This document shows positions 34,693 to 44,472 of a DNA stretch of 48,502 nt, one piece after another (the first letter of the stretch is position 1; each line of letters opens with the position of its first letter). The position numbers were made by a program, and so were the translations under genes. This stretch comes from Bacteroidales bacterium. GTDB lineage: Bacteria; Bacteroidota; Bacteroidia; Bacteroidales; WCHB1-69. The stretch spans positions 1 through 48,502 of the forward strand of contig JAGCFD010000039.1 of NCBI GenBank assembly GCA_017650305.1, in the 5' to 3' direction. The notes beneath the pieces were generated by a model that did not search any database, was not told the DNA's origin, and was given only the letters and a program-made list of their open reading frames with translations.

Positions 34693-35142
34693 TAGGTTGG
34701 GTTGGGGGTCGGAGTTGAAGGCCAATTGTTCCATATAGGTCTGTAGAATGATAGCGGCGCTCACCTTGTCGATCAGCGCTTTGTTTTGGCGGTCTTTCTT
34801 CTTCAATCCGGCATCAATCATCGATTGGAAGGCCATTCGGGAAGTGAAGCGCTCGTCCACACGGGCAATGGTGGTGTTGGGCGAGATATTGGGCAGCTCC
34901 TTCCGCAGTCTGTTGACAAAGGGTTCTATATAGCGGGTTGAGTCGGAGGGAGTGTTATCCAGCTTGCGCGGTTCTCCTATCACGACCACGTCCACCTTCT
35001 CCGTTTGAAGGTATTTTTTCAAAAAATCGAACGCTTGCGCCACTGGAATGGTATCCAGTGGATTCGCGCAGATTCGCAATTCATCCGTCACGGCAAACCC
35101 GACTCTTTTCTGACCGTAATCTATAGCTAATATCCTACCCAT
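34690..35142 (-). CDS. ruvX: Putative pre-16S rRNA nuclease (YqgF/RuvX)
   Basis: This 150-aa RNase H-fold protein takes part in 5' maturation of 16S rRNA; it was earlier called a Holliday junction resolvase. Motifs are ILAIDYGQKRVGFAVTD near the N-terminus with the first catalytic Asp, VVIGEPRKLDN, and ARVDERFTSRMA with the second acidic pair. The start at 35142 gives MGRILAIDYG, as in homologues; the frame upstream is an unlikely extension. It overlaps the end of cstA by 8 bp. The C-terminal SDPQPNL is encoded by low-complexity sequence that joins the heptamer tract. Confidence 0.9.
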   Translation of the reverse strand: MGRILAIDYGQKRVGFAVTDELRICANPLDTIPVAQAFDFLKKYLQTEKVDVVVIGEPRKLDNTPSDSTRYIEPFVNRLRKELPNISPNTTIARVDERFTSRMAFQSMIDAGLKKKDRQNKALIDKVSAAIILQTYMEQLAFNSDPQPNL

Positions 35143-36595
35143 TGACGACTTGCGATTTTTCTCTTTTATAGGATTTGACCAGGAAAACAATCAGGATTCC
35201 GAGCGTGATGGCAGCGGCGAGAGCATAACCGGTTCCACGAGAGAGCCATCGTCCGAGGCCCTCCTTTTCTGCCACAAGCAGGAAACTGGAGGTCACCATG
35301 GTCATGAACAACGCAGGCAACAAGGTCAACAGATACCACAACTTGCCTTTGTTGCGTCTCAGATAGACCGTGATGGCCCACAGGGTGAAGGTTGCCAGAA
35401 GTTGGTTAGCCCATGCGAAGTAGCGCCAAATAACATCAAAGCCATTGGCATCCATCAAACTGAAAATCAGGAAAAACAGCGTGACAATAAAAATGGGGAT
35501 GGCGATGAACAGTCTGTTCTTGACAGGTTTCTGATCGTAGTGCATAAAATCGGCCACGATAAGACGGGCAGAGCGCAGGGCGGTATCGCCGGATGTGACG
35601 GCTGCGCTGATAACGCCCAAGATGGTAATGATGGCAATAACCTTCGGGAACCAGGTGTCGGCGATGAGACCGACCATGGCAGGTCCCGACTTGCCGACCG
35701 TATCAATACCACTCTCGGGGCTGAAGAAGTAGGTGGCTGCAGCAGCCCAGATCAAGGCCACGACGCCTTCGGTGATCATGGCGCCGTAAAAGATGGGACG
35801 GCCTTGTTTTTCATTGACCATACAGCGTGCCATCAAAGGTGACTGGGTGGCATGGAATCCGGAGATGGCACCACAGGCGATAGAGATGAACATCATCGGG
35901 AATATGGGGTTGTGGGCAGCATTGGGATGACGATTCTGCAATCCCGACCAGAGTTCGGGTATCTCGGGACGGTAAACGAAAAATGCCACCACAATAGCGA
36001 GGGCCATACCCAAGAGGAGAAAACCGAAAACAGGATAGATTCGGCCGATGAGTTTGTCGATAGGCAGCAAGGTGGCGATGAGATAATATACCAGCACGAT
36101 GCCCACCCAGACGAACACGCTCATATTGGGAGTGAAGTGTACCGTAAGCAAGGTGGCCGGGGTATTCACAAACACCACACCCACCAGAATCATCAGCAGC
36201 ACCATAAAACCACGCATGAACTGTTTGATGCCATTGCCCAGATATTCGCCATGGATTTCTGGAAGGCTGCAGCCCTTGTTGCGCAGAGACATCATGCCCG
36301 CGAGGTAGTCGTGGACAGCACCGGCGAAGATACTGCCAAAGACAATCCAAAGGAATGAGGATGTGCCAAATTGCGCGCCCATGATGGCACCGCAGATGGG
36401 GCCCACACCCGCAATATTGAGGAATTGGATCAAGAATATGCGCCACGGTTTCATCGGCACATAATCCACACCATCTTCCATGGTGACGGCCGGCGTCTTC
36501 CGGTCACCATCGGCGCCGAAAATACGCTCCATGAAGGTTCCATACACCAGATAACCGACAAGCAGCACCACAAGTGCTATGCAGAAAGTAATCAT
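35135..36595 (-). CDS. cstA: Carbon starvation protein CstA family transporter
   Basis: This 486-aa membrane protein has about 13 predicted helices and the CstA family blocks: DGVDYVPMKPWRIF, FLNIAGVGPICGAIMGAQFG near the N-terminus and GAISGFHATQSPLMARC in the middle. E. coli CstA and its relatives take up pyruvate or peptides. This protein is shorter than E. coli CstA (about 700 aa) and matches the short form common in Bacteroidota. It lies 37 bp downstream of the nucleotidase-domain gene and overlaps ruvX by 8 bp. Substrate is uncertain between pyruvate and peptides. Confidence 0.88.
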   Translation of the reverse strand: MITFCIALVVLLVGYLVYGTFMERIFGADGDRKTPAVTMEDGVDYVPMKPWRIFLIQFLNIAGVGPICGAIMGAQFGTSSFLWIVFGSIFAGAVHDYLAGMMSLRNKGCSLPEIHGEYLGNGIKQFMRGFMVLLMILVGVVFVNTPATLLTVHFTPNMSVFVWVGIVLVYYLIATLLPIDKLIGRIYPVFGFLLLGMALAIVVAFFVYRPEIPELWSGLQNRHPNAAHNPIFPMMFISIACGAISGFHATQSPLMARCMVNEKQGRPIFYGAMITEGVVALIWAAAATYFFSPESGIDTVGKSGPAMVGLIADTWFPKVIAIITILGVISAAVTSGDTALRSARLIVADFMHYDQKPVKNRLFIAIPIFIVTLFFLIFSLMDANGFDVIWRYFAWANQLLATFTLWAITVYLRRNKGKLWYLLTLLPALFMTMVTSSFLLVAEKEGLGRWLSRGTGYALAAAITLGILIVFLVKSYKREKSQVVNG

Positions 36596-36632
36596 TCTAT
36601 CCTAATTTTTTAAGTCTAAATAAGTTCATACG

Positions 36633-37403
36633 TTACGGTTGACGCTCGATGACAACACGGCCCTCCAGACGACCGTCTATTGACTTGCCCGCACTGGTCA
36701 TCTCCTTAATCTCCTCAATAAGGAAATCTCGAAAAATCATGTTGACATATACGGCATTTTCGAACTGCACTCCGCTGATTATCCCATCTCCGCCCTTAGC
36801 GATGAAATCGAGGGTGACCATCGTATAGAGACGATTGTCGTCCAAGGGTTCTTTGCCAACGAGAATCTTGACGGGTTTGCCGTTGCGATAAGTCATCACA
36901 ACACCAGCCATCGGTTCATTTTTCTTATCGGTAAAGCGCATGAGGGCCTTGCGCAACTCGCTTCCTTTGATTTGCAGAAAGACCAACGTGTTTTCAAACG
37001 GGGAGACATCATAGATGTCGGCCACACGCACATCTCCGGCGGGAATCTGGGAACGGATGCCGCCAAAATTAAGCAACGACATATCGCATTGGGCGAACAT
37101 GGGGTCGTCAACATATTGCGGTCCGCGCTCCAGCAGCAAGGTTGTCAGAAAGTTTGAGAGCGGGCTCTCCGGCACAAAGGAGTTCAAGGTCCGCTCCGAA
37201 TGTCCGATAACAATGTTTATCATCTCTTCCAGCTGTTGGTGTTTGATCTCGACATATTGTTGCAACATGGGATCCACCTTGGAGTCCCAGGTAGAATCCA
37301 TCCGGACCATCCGGTATTGATACTGGAAAGATCCAGATGCAACTTGGGCACAACCAGTGACGGCCATGCCCAAAAACCATATTAAAATCAGTCTCTTTCT
37401 CAT
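36633..37403 (-). CDS. Lipoprotein with 5'-nucleotidase C-terminal domain only
   Basis: This 256-aa lipoprotein has Cys18 in VTGC. It holds only the substrate-binding C-terminal domain of UshA-type 5'-nucleotidases, seen in ESPLSNFLTTLLLERG, SLLNFGGIRSQIPAGDV, DVSPFENTLVFLQIKGSEL and TLDFIAKGGDG. The metallophosphatase domain that carries the metal site is missing. In many Bacteroidota it is encoded by a separate neighbouring gene, but none is seen here. The gene overlaps the nitroreductase-like gene by 4 bp. Without the partner it should bind but not cleave nucleotides. Confidence 0.82.
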   Translation of the reverse strand: MRKRLILIWFLGMAVTGCAQVASGSFQYQYRMVRMDSTWDSKVDPMLQQYVEIKHQQLEEMINIVIGHSERTLNSFVPESPLSNFLTTLLLERGPQYVDDPMFAQCDMSLLNFGGIRSQIPAGDVRVADIYDVSPFENTLVFLQIKGSELRKALMRFTDKKNEPMAGVVMTYRNGKPVKILVGKEPLDDNRLYTMVTLDFIAKGGDGIISGVQFENAVYVNMIFRDFLIEEIKEMTSAGKSIDGRLEGRVVIERQP

Positions 37404-38026
37404 TCTTTATCTGCTGGGTATCCGACACATTGGGCCAGAATCGCCTTACCATTGAATTTCAAAGCAGTTTTAAGGTCATCGCGATTGATGTGCCCCAGCA
37501 CGACAGTACTGAGGGTATTGGAGGCACAATAGAGATAGACATTCTGGCTCACGAAACCGGCATCGGTAGCGCCATAGAACTCTTTGGCAGATTCGTCAAA
37601 GCCTTTCATCTTGTCATAGTTGGCTACAAAAAGCAGCATGACAGGAGCCACCTTTGCAAAGGCACTATGAGAGGCCACGGTGCGCAGATCATCACCCGAG
37701 ATGAAGATCAGCTTGTTATCCTCGGCATTGTACAGATAGGTTGCATCAGGCAAGAAGACGTAGATGTCAATTTCTTGAGCGTTACGTGCTGAGGGAGCTG
37801 TACGCTTGCCATCGGGGCGGTTGACGCCATTGGCGCACCACAAAAGATCGGAGATCTGCTGAATAGAGAGCTTTGTAGTTGAGAATTCCCGGGAAGTGGA
37901 ACGACGGAATAGCGTTTCATTCAATGGCAGGCCTCCTTTGGTCTGGGGCAAGGGGAGCTGAATATCTTGTGCGATCAACAAACTGCTCATACAAAAAAGC
38001 GATATGATTAGGAATATTTTTTTCAT
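37400..38026 (-). CDS. Exported SagB/nitroreductase-family protein
   Basis: This 208-aa protein starts at 38026 with a signal peptide (MKKIFLIISLFCMSSLLIAQ). The rest follows the SagB/ThcOx-type nitroreductase pattern: LPQTKGGLPLNETLFRRSTSRE, ISDLLWCANGVNRPDGKRTAP with SARNAQEID, and the flavin-side C-terminal segments GFVSQNVYLYC and GYPADKE. Such proteins bind FMN and reduce or oxidise small molecules or peptides; an exported form is known in Bacteroidota. The open frame upstream of 38026 lacks a signal peptide and is rejected. It lies 4 bp after floA and overlaps the nucleotidase-domain gene by 4 bp. Substrate is unknown. Confidence 0.78.
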   Translation of the reverse strand: MKKIFLIISLFCMSSLLIAQDIQLPLPQTKGGLPLNETLFRRSTSREFSTTKLSIQQISDLLWCANGVNRPDGKRTAPSARNAQEIDIYVFLPDATYLYNAEDNKLIFISGDDLRTVASHSAFAKVAPVMLLFVANYDKMKGFDESAKEFYGATDAGFVSQNVYLYCASNTLSTVVLGHINRDDLKTALKFNGKAILAQCVGYPADKE

Positions 38027-38030
38027 CTGA

Positions 38031-39005
38031 TTATTTTTTGGGAGTCTTATCCTGACCGATTTTGCTAATGCCATCGCGCATTTGGGTGTCGGCTTTAATA
38101 TTTTCAAGGCGGTAGTAATCCATCACGCCCAGGTTGCCGGTGCGGAATGCTTCGGCGAGGGCGAGTGGCACTTCTGCTTCTGCGAGGATAACTTTGGCAC
38201 GGGCCTCTTGAGCCTTAGCTTTCATTTCCTGTTCGGAAGCCACAGCCATGGCGCGGCGCTCTTCGGCCTTGGCTTGTGCAATGTTCTTGTCGGCATTAGC
38301 CTGATCCATCTGCAGCATAGCGCCGATGTTCTTACCCACATCCACATCGGCAATATCGATGGAGAGGATCTCGAAGGCTGTGCCAGAATCCAAGCCTTTG
38401 GAAAGCACCAACTTGGAGATGGAGTCAGGATTTTCCAGCACCATCTTGTGGGTCTCGGCAGAACCGATAGCGGTCACGATGCCCTCGCCTACGCGGGCGA
38501 TGATAGTCTCTTCGCCGGCGCCACCCACGAGTTGGCGGATGTTGGTACGTACCGTCACACGAGCCTTGGCGATAAGCTGAATACCATCCTTAGCCACGGC
38601 GGCAACCGGAGGAGTGTTGATCACCTTCGGATTCACGGATGTCTGGATGGCTTCCACCAAGTTACGGCCGGCAAGGTCGATGGCGGTAGCAGCCTTGAAG
38701 TCCAACGGGATATTAGCCTTGTCGGCAGAGATCAACGCATTCACCACAGCCGAGATATGGCCACCGGCCAGATAGTGGGCTTCCAGTTGGTCACGACCCA
38801 ACGGAATACCTGCTTTGGAAGCAGTGATCATAGAGTTCACAATCTTATCTGGGGGAACGCGACGCCAACGCATCAGGATAAGCTGAATCAAGGAAATATG
38901 CACACCATTCAAGATGGCGATGAACCACAGTCTCAAAGGCACCATCCAGAAAAAGACGATGACTAAGATGACAATGGCAACAACAATAAAGATCGTACTT
39001 GTCAT
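38031..39005 (-). CDS. floA: Flotillin-like protein FloA
   Basis: This 324-aa membrane-bound protein has an N-terminal hydrophobic hairpin (about 4-42) and the conserved UPF0365/FloA body: [63 protein letters not shown] and the Ala/Glu-rich coiled coil around 225-290. FloA scaffolds form functional membrane microdomains. It follows nfeD by 7 bp, the usual partner order, and precedes the exported nitroreductase gene by 4 bp. The family identification is secure. Confidence 0.94.
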   Translation of the reverse strand: MTSTIFIVVAIVILVIVFFWMVPLRLWFIAILNGVHISLIQLILMRWRRVPPDKIVNSMITASKAGIPLGRDQLEAHYLAGGHISAVVNALISADKANIPLDFKAATAIDLAGRNLVEAIQTSVNPKVINTPPVAAVAKDGIQLIAKARVTVRTNIRQLVGGAGEETIIARVGEGIVTAIGSAETHKMVLENPDSISKLVLSKGLDSGTAFEILSIDIADVDVGKNIGAMLQMDQANADKNIAQAKAEERRAMAVASEQEMKAKAQEARAKVILAEAEVPLALAEAFRTGNLGVMDYYRLENIKADTQMRDGISKIGQDKTPKK

Positions 39006-39012
39006 AATGATA

Positions 39013-39474
39013 TTAATTTAAAGGTTTTACGAATATCTCATTTTGTTCAATCTTAACTATCTCGATGGGGGTGTTCACATCTACAAAATCCTGCATAGAG
39101 GTCACCTCCACCTTCTGATCTCCAAAGAGGCCAGTGCCTTTTTGGGCCAAGCGGGACAACGCCACGCCTGTATCGCCAGGTTTAAGCTGCTCGCTGATCT
39201 CATTCATCTTACCATCGATCTGTGTATGCAGCTGAAGCTTTCGCCAGGTCTTGGTTCGCATCATAAAGTAGAACGAGAGCAATGTGACGATAGCGACTGC
39301 AAAAATCATGATAGTGCCTGCCGTGGCTCCATAGATCACGAATGTGCCGACGATACCGGCAATCATGCAGAGCACTCCAAAGATGGCCACCACCCCGCCA
39401 GGGATGACGAGAAAGTCCAAGATCATCAGCAGAAGACCGACGACAATAATCAGTATGATGCTTCCAATTTTCAT
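39013..39474 (-). CDS. NfeD-like membrane protein
   Basis: This 153-aa protein has three or four N-terminal transmembrane helices (about 4-72) and a C-terminal OB-fold domain (about 85-153), with [20 protein letters not shown] and [17 protein letters not shown]. This is the short NfeD form that lacks the protease domain. It is encoded directly upstream of floA, the standard partner, and 9 bp after tyrS. NfeD partners are thought to act with flotillins in membrane organisation. Confidence 0.88.
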   Translation of the reverse strand: MKIGSIILIIVVGLLLMILDFLVIPGGVVAIFGVLCMIAGIVGTFVIYGATAGTIMIFAVAIVTLLSFYFMMRTKTWRKLQLHTQIDGKMNEISEQLKPGDTGVALSRLAQKGTGLFGDQKVEVTSMQDFVDVNTPIEIVKIEQNEIFVKPLN

Positions 39475-39483
39475 AATGGCGAA

Positions 39484-40770
39484 TTAGGCAATGTGTACAA
39501 TATAATAATTCTTCTTGCCTTTCTGAACCAAGATATAATGACCGTTCATCACCAAATCGGAGGTTACGGTAAGATCCTCTTTAACCTTGTTCTTGTTAAT
39601 GGAGACGCCATTATCCTTGAGCATACGACGGGCTTCACCTTTGGATGCAAAGATGTTGGTATGTTCAGACAGGAAGTCCACCACGCCGCAGCCGTTTTCG
39701 ACAACGGACTTGGGCACTTCCACTTGAGGCACGCCCTCGAAAACGGAGAGGAACAGTTTCTCCGGCAGGGCGGCGAGGCTCTCAGACGTGCCTTTGCCGA
39801 AAAGGATCTCAGATGCGTTAACAGCAGCATTGTAATCATCCTCAGAGTGGACACGGATAGTCAGGTCTTTGGCCAGGGCTTTTTGGAGAATGCGAAGATG
39901 CGGGGCTGCATCGTGTTCTTTCTCCATCGCTTCAATTTCCTCTTTCGTGAAGTGTGTGAAAATGCGGATATAGCGTTTGCTGTCGTCATCGGAGCAGTTG
40001 AGCCAGAACTGATAGAAGGCATAGGGGGAGGTGCGCTCGGGATCAAGCCAGATATTACCCTTTTCTGTCTTGCCGAACTTGCCGCCATCGGCTTTCGTGA
40101 TGAGGGGACAAGTCAGCGCGTACGCTTCACCATTGGCGATACGGCGAATCATTTCAGTGCCGGTGGTGATATTGCCCCATTGGTCAGAGCCACCCAGCTG
40201 CAGTCTACAGCCATAGTTCTGGAAAAGGTATAAGAAATCGTATCCTTGCACCAGCTGGTATGAGAACTCGGTGAATGACATGCCGTCACCTTCTCCATTG
40301 AAGCGCTTCTTGACAGAATCTTTAGCCATCATATAGTTGACTGTGATATGCTTGCCAATATCTCGGATAAACTCCAGGAAAGAGAACTTGCTCATCCACG
40401 TATAGTTATTCACCAGTTGTGCGGCGGTGGGGCCTTCCGACTCAAAATCCAGGAACTTGCTCAACTGTTTCTTGATACATTCCTGGTTATGTTTGAGGGT
40501 CTCTTCATCCAAGAGGTTTCGTTCTTGCGACTTGCCAGATGGATCGCCGATCATGCCGGTGGCGCCACCCAACAAGGCGATAGGGCGATGGCCGCAACGT
40601 TGGAAATGCGACAGCATCATGATACCTACCAAATGGCCAATATGGAGAGAGTCGGCAGTCGGGTCGATGCCCAAATAGGCCGTACATACTTCTTTGTTCA
40701 ACAGTTCCTGCGTTCCGGGCATGATATTATGCAACATGCCACGCCATTTCAATTCTTCTACAAAATCCAT
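39484..40770 (-). CDS. tyrS: Tyrosyl-tRNA synthetase
   Basis: This 428-aa class I enzyme charges tRNA-Tyr. It has the HIGH motif HIGH at 43-46, [12 protein letters not shown] before it, the GGSDQWGNI tyrosine/tRNA segment around 193-201 and a KMSKS-like KFGKT at 231-235. A C-terminal S4 RNA-binding domain fills about 365-428. The length is usual. It lies 40 bp downstream of the DUF4878-like gene and leads a co-directional run of closely spaced genes (nfeD, floA and onward). A weak box TAGGTTTT lies about 35-45 bp upstream. Confidence 0.96.
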   Translation of the reverse strand: MDFVEELKWRGMLHNIMPGTQELLNKEVCTAYLGIDPTADSLHIGHLVGIMMLSHFQRCGHRPIALLGGATGMIGDPSGKSQERNLLDEETLKHNQECIKKQLSKFLDFESEGPTAAQLVNNYTWMSKFSFLEFIRDIGKHITVNYMMAKDSVKKRFNGEGDGMSFTEFSYQLVQGYDFLYLFQNYGCRLQLGGSDQWGNITTGTEMIRRIANGEAYALTCPLITKADGGKFGKTEKGNIWLDPERTSPYAFYQFWLNCSDDDSKRYIRIFTHFTKEEIEAMEKEHDAAPHLRILQKALAKDLTIRVHSEDDYNAAVNASEILFGKGTSESLAALPEKLFLSVFEGVPQVEVPKSVVENGCGVVDFLSEHTNIFASKGEARRMLKDNGVSINKNKVKEDLTVTSDLVMNGHYILVQKGKKNYYIVHIA

Positions 40771-40810
40771 CGATTCAATTTATTTAATAGTTAATGTCAT
40801 ACGTCAAAAC

Positions 40811-41194
40811 CTACAAGGAGAGCTTAACACACCAATGGCCATCCTCCTTTTTGAGATTCATGTCTTGTTCCTTCACTTTACCATTGAGCGAATATTTGCA
40901 GTGGCAGACAGCCGTACTGTCGGTTTGTTCCGTGCATGTGACGCTGGTGATGTCGAGTCTGTTTTTCTTCACCTTGTCAAACTGCTCCTTATTTTCGTTC
41001 ATCATCTTCTCAAGTTGCTCAATGATAATATGTTCCTTTGCAGGGGTATACTTGTAAACATTGGTAAAATCTCCCGTGTTGAAAGATTTCAGGAACTCCT
41101 TGGTAGCATATTCCGGAGTAGATTGGTCTTCAACCTTACAAGAAGCACATAGTAAGAGAGCCAACAAGACAATCAACAAATTTTTCAATTTCAT
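40811..41194 (-). CDS. DUF4878-like lipoprotein
   Basis: This 127-aa protein has a lipoprotein signal with Cys19 in CASC. The mature part fits DUF4878, an NTF2-like fold: TPEYATKEFLKSFNTGDF, then a helical region and the strand pattern STAVCHCKYSLNGKVKEQDM and LKKEDGHWCVKLSL at the end. Such small lipoproteins are common in Bacteroidota and have no assigned function. A -7 box lies at 41216-41223. Confidence 0.75.
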   Translation of the reverse strand: MKLKNLLIVLLALLLCASCKVEDQSTPEYATKEFLKSFNTGDFTNVYKYTPAKEHIIIEQLEKMMNENKEQFDKVKKNRLDITSVTCTEQTDSTAVCHCKYSLNGKVKEQDMNLKKEDGHWCVKLSL

Positions 41195-41215
41195 ACATTA
41201 TAATTTTAGAGTTGG

Positions 41216-41223
41216 CAAAAATA
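41216..41223 (-). promoter_or_regulatory. -7 box for the DUF4878-like gene
   Basis: The minus strand reads TATTTTTG, 21 bp before the start codon at 41194. Confidence 0.5.
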
Positions 41224-41273
41224 ATAAATTTTGCGGAGATTGGAATCTCCTTATCAACGATTGTATTTTTTTT

Positions 41274-41281
41274 TATTTTTG
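41274..41281 (+). promoter_or_regulatory. -7 box for mscL
   Basis: TATTTTTG lies 36 bp before the ATG at 41318. The longer open frame starting upstream of this box is rejected for that reason. Confidence 0.55.
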
Positions 41282-41317
41282 CGAAAAATTTATTGTATCA
41301 TTAAAAACACAACAAGT

Positions 41318-41788
41318 ATGGCAAAATCAGGTTTACTTAAGGAATTCAAAGAATTCGCTTTAAAAGGCAACGTGATGGACATGGCCATCGGTGTCATCAT
41401 CGGTGGTGCGTTCGGCAAAATCATCACCTCTTTGGTTAATGACATCTTGATGCCTCCTATCGGATGGCTTCTCGGTGGTACGGATTTCACCAAATTGAGC
41501 TTGACGTTTCCGCAACGCAAGGTGATGGAAACGGTTGTGGGAGAAGATGGTCTTCCCCAGACCGTGGAAAAACTGATGGATCCTGTGACCTGGAACTATG
41601 GTAACTTCATCCAAGTGACCATTGACTTCCTGATCGTGGCCATCTGTATCTTCATGGTGGTCAAAGGCATCAATAAGCTCTCTGCCCTCCGCAAGAAAGA
41701 AGAGGAAGAGGCTCCGGCACCTGCTCCAGAACCCACCAAGGAAGAAGTTCTGCTCACTGAGATCCGCGACCTGTTGAAAAACAAATAA
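41318..41788 (+). CDS. mscL: Large-conductance mechanosensitive channel
   Basis: This 156-aa inner-membrane protein opens under membrane tension to release solutes during osmotic downshift. TM1 is [20 protein letters not shown] with its Gly/Ala-rich pore face, followed by the loop [16 protein letters not shown]2 at [19 protein letters not shown] and a charged C-terminal helix. The periplasmic loop is of usual length. The Ala/Pro-rich [12 protein letters not shown] linker before the last helix is typical. It is a single-gene unit with its own -7 box and a strong terminator. Confidence 0.96.
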   Translation: MAKSGLLKEFKEFALKGNVMDMAIGVIIGGAFGKIITSLVNDILMPPIGWLLGGTDFTKLSLTFPQRKVMETVVGEDGLPQTVEKLMDPVTWNYGNFIQVTIDFLIVAICIFMVVKGINKLSALRKKEEEEAPAPAPEPTKEEVLLTEIRDLLKNK

Positions 41789-41812
41789 CAGATCCTCAGG
41801 AACCGACCCATG

Positions 41813-41853
41813 CAGAGCATGTGCGGTCAGACGGCCGTACATGCTTTGTTTTA
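41813..41853 (+). terminator. Intrinsic terminator after mscL
   Basis: A stem of 11 bp (AGCATGTGCGG with CCGTACATGCT, one G-U pair) with an 8-nt loop extends by three outer pairs to 14 bp and is followed by TTTT. It lies 25 bp after the mscL stop. Confidence 0.8.
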
Positions 41854-41893
41854 TCATTCAAAAATTAGAAAACACAAGATAACCAGAAGAAAA

Positions 41894-43072
41894 ATGACAG
41901 AGTTGAAGGGCATACACATCATCGACGACCTGCAAGATGCGGTTGCGAACCTTACCATTGAAGATGGGATCATCAAGAGCCTTGAATATCTTGACGTGCA
42001 GCCAGACGCGTCACAACCGGTCGTCATGCCGGCATTCACCGATTTGCATGTGCACTTCAGGGATCCGGGGCTGACCTACAAAGAGGACGTAGTGTCGGGC
42101 AGCCACGCGGCTGTCAGAGGCGGCTACACAGCCGTCAACATGATGCCGAACACCTTGCCGGTTGTTGACACTTTGGACAAGGCTCGTGACGTGGAGGCCC
42201 GCGTTCGTGCCACAGGGCTCATTCACGGCAATCAGGCTGTCAGCATGACCATCGGGGAGTTGGGGCAAGACTGCTCACATCTGACGGCGATTCCCGCAGG
42301 CGCCATCCCATTCGTTTCGGACGACGGCAAGGGAGTGAATCGGGACGACATCATGGAGCAGATTTTCCTCATCTGCAAGGAAAAAGGATTCCTCATCATG
42401 GCGCACGAAGAAGATGCCCGATACAGTCCTGCAGACCTTCGGATGGCGGAGAACATGATGACTTTCCGGGATCTGGATTTATGCCGGAAGACAGGCGGCA
42501 GCATTCATTTCTGCCACGTCAGCACACGCGAGGCCATCGAGGCGATACGCGAAGCCAAGCGCGAAGGGCTGGCCGTATCCTGCGAGATCTGTCCGCACCA
42601 CATCTTCTACAACGCAGAGCAGGCCAAGCACTATCGGGTGGCGCCTCCCTTCCGGACTGACAACGACATAGAGGCGCTCATCTGCGCATTGCAAGACGGC
42701 ACCGCCGAAGTCATCAGCACTGACCACGCGCCACACACACCCGAAGACAAGGCCAACGGTGCCAACGGCATCTCCGGCATAGAAACCGCCTTCGCGCTCT
42801 GCTACACCAAGCTGGTGCGTGGCGGCCATTTGTCATTACAGCAACTCATCCGTCTGATGTCGACCAAGCCTTCCGAGATGATGCGCCTCAACAAAGGCCG
42901 CATCCAGGAGGGCATGCAAGCCGACCTCGTATGGGCGGATTTGCAGAACCCTTATCAAATTGACCCAGCTTCATTTGCCTCCAGAGGAAAGAACACGCCT
43001 TTTGCCGGAGTAACCGTATATGGACGTATTCTCAAAACCCTGAAAGCCGGGAAAACGGTTTATTCCGAATAA
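41894..43072 (+). CDS. pyrC: Dihydroorotase
   Basis: This 392-aa zinc enzyme closes carbamoyl-aspartate to dihydroorotate in pyrimidine synthesis. It has the metal-binding DLHVHFRDPGLTYKED, GGYTAVNMMPNTLP, HFCHVSTREA and TDHAPHTPEDKA blocks, and the C-terminal NKGRIQEGMQADLV of the amidohydrolase fold. The pattern is class I. The ATG at 41894 gives the usual start; upstream in-frame codons overlap the mscL terminator and are rejected. No other pyrimidine gene lies nearby. It precedes xseA by 8 bp, so the two are cotranscribed. Confidence 0.93.
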   Translation: MTELKGIHIIDDLQDAVANLTIEDGIIKSLEYLDVQPDASQPVVMPAFTDLHVHFRDPGLTYKEDVVSGSHAAVRGGYTAVNMMPNTLPVVDTLDKARDVEARVRATGLIHGNQAVSMTIGELGQDCSHLTAIPAGAIPFVSDDGKGVNRDDIMEQIFLICKEKGFLIMAHEEDARYSPADLRMAENMMTFRDLDLCRKTGGSIHFCHVSTREAIEAIREAKREGLAVSCEICPHHIFYNAEQAKHYRVAPPFRTDNDIEALICALQDGTAEVISTDHAPHTPEDKANGANGISGIETAFALCYTKLVRGGHLSLQQLIRLMSTKPSEMMRLNKGRIQEGMQADLVWADLQNPYQIDPASFASRGKNTPFAGVTVYGRILKTLKAGKTVYSE

Positions 43073-43080
43073 CTCTCATC

Positions 43081-44472
43081 ATGGAAAACCAACGCGAGAC
43101 ATTCAACGGCCATCCCATCTACGCACTCTCCGAAATTGCGATGAGCCTCCACAATGTTATCGAGCGGACCTATCCGCAACCCTACTTCATCAAGGCGGAA
43201 ATCCTGAAACTGAACTATTATCCCCACTCCGGCCACTGTTATCCCGAGCTTATTGAGAAAGAGGGCGACAAGATCAAAGCCGAGATACGGGGTGTCATCT
43301 GGTCCACTCAATACCAACAAATCAACGCACGGTTCAAGCGCATCACGGGCGAGCCGCTGCGCGAGAACATCAGCATCCTTTGCCTCGCCAAGATAGAATA
43401 TAGTCCGAAGCATGGTCTCGCATTGCACCTCCAAGACATTGAGCCCACCTTCACATTAGGCGAGCTAATGAAAAATCGGGCCGAGTGCATCGAAAAGCTG
43501 AAAAAGGAAGGCATTTTCGAGAACAACCGCAAGTTGCAACTTCCGCTTCTTCCCAAACGCATAGCAGTCATCTCCGTAGAAACGAGCAAAGGATACAGTG
43601 ATTTCATCACAACCCTTCGGGAGAACCGGGACGGATACTGTTTTGAGACCACCCTGTTCCCCAGCATACTGCAAGGAGAAAAAGCCATCACGGGCATCAC
43701 ATCCCAGTTGGCGGCCATTGAGAACCGCAAAGCTGATTTTGACTGCGTTGTCATCGTCAGAGGCGGTGGCGGCGATGTGGGGCTCAGCTGCTATGATGAC
43801 TACCAGATGGCTCACATGGTAGCCACCTACCCTCTTCCTGTGTTGACGGGCATTGGGCACTCCACCAATCTGACCGTGGTGGACATGGTGGCGCACACCC
43901 ACAAGATCACGCCCACGGAAGTCGCCTACACACTCCTCCAATCCTTCAAGAACTTTGACGAAATCGTGGAGACATGCCGCAGACGGATTGCGGACATTGC
44001 CGAAAAACGCATCGCAAAGCAGAAGTTGGAGCAGACGCTCGTGGAGAACAGATTCAAGCAATCCGCCTCCTCACTGCTTCAGAAGCAGCGCAACACCCTG
44101 CTGACCATCTCTCAGAATCTATCACTTTATGTTCAGCGGCTCACCATAGAGCAACACAACCTGTTGAACAACTTTGCAAAGAGCGTCAGCAGAACCGCTC
44201 CCCAGCATGTCAAGCAACAGCAAGAGAGACTCTCAGACCTCTCATCCCAGATAACCATTCATAGCGGGAGGCTACTTCAAAACGCCAAACAGAGCTTGAC
44301 AAACACTGAGGAGAAGATCGCCCTACTCCACCCCGACAACATTTTAAAACGAGGATTCAGCATCACCATGAAAGATGGCAAAGCCGTCATGAAAACATCA
44401 GAACTGAAAGCGGGAGACATCATCCGCACTCGTTTCTACGAAGGCGAGACGGAGAGTGTTGTCAAATCATAA
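43081..44472 (+). CDS. xseA: Exodeoxyribonuclease VII large subunit
   Basis: This 463-aa protein degrades single-stranded DNA from both ends as part of exonuclease VII. An N-terminal OB domain (about 10-125) is followed by the catalytic domain with LPKRIAVISVETSKGYSDF, VIVRGGGGDVGLSCYDDY, VLTGIGHSTNLTVVD and a long coiled coil, then the short C-terminal LKRGFSITMKDGK segment. The small subunit gene xseB, often next to it, is not present here. It follows pyrC by 8 bp; its last 6 bp overlap the convergent cdsA gene. Confidence 0.94.
   Translation: MENQRETFNGHPIYALSEIAMSLHNVIERTYPQPYFIKAEILKLNYYPHSGHCYPELIEKEGDKIKAEIRGVIWSTQYQQINARFKRITGEPLRENISILCLAKIEYSPKHGLALHLQDIEPTFTLGELMKNRAECIEKLKKEGIFENNRKLQLPLLPKRIAVISVETSKGYSDFITTLRENRDGYCFETTLFPSILQGEKAITGITSQLAAIENRKADFDCVVIVRGGGGDVGLSCYDDYQMAHMVATYPLPVLTGIGHSTNLTVVDMVAHTHKITPTEVAYTLLQSFKNFDEIVETCRRRIADIAEKRIAKQKLEQTLVENRFKQSASSLLQKQRNTLLTISQNLSLYVQRLTIEQHNLLNNFAKSVSRTAPQHVKQQQERLSDLSSQITIHSGRLLQNAKQSLTNTEEKIALLHPDNILKRGFSITMKDGKAVMKTSELKAGDIIRTRFYEGETESVVKS

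Noticed and set aside
38027-38107. Extended N-terminus of the nitroreductase-like protein
   Set aside because: It overlaps the end of floA and would bury the signal peptide that begins at 38026.
41810-41893. Extended N-terminus of dihydroorotase
   Set aside because: The extension covers the mscL terminator hairpin and has no family similarity; the ATG at 41894 fits homologues.
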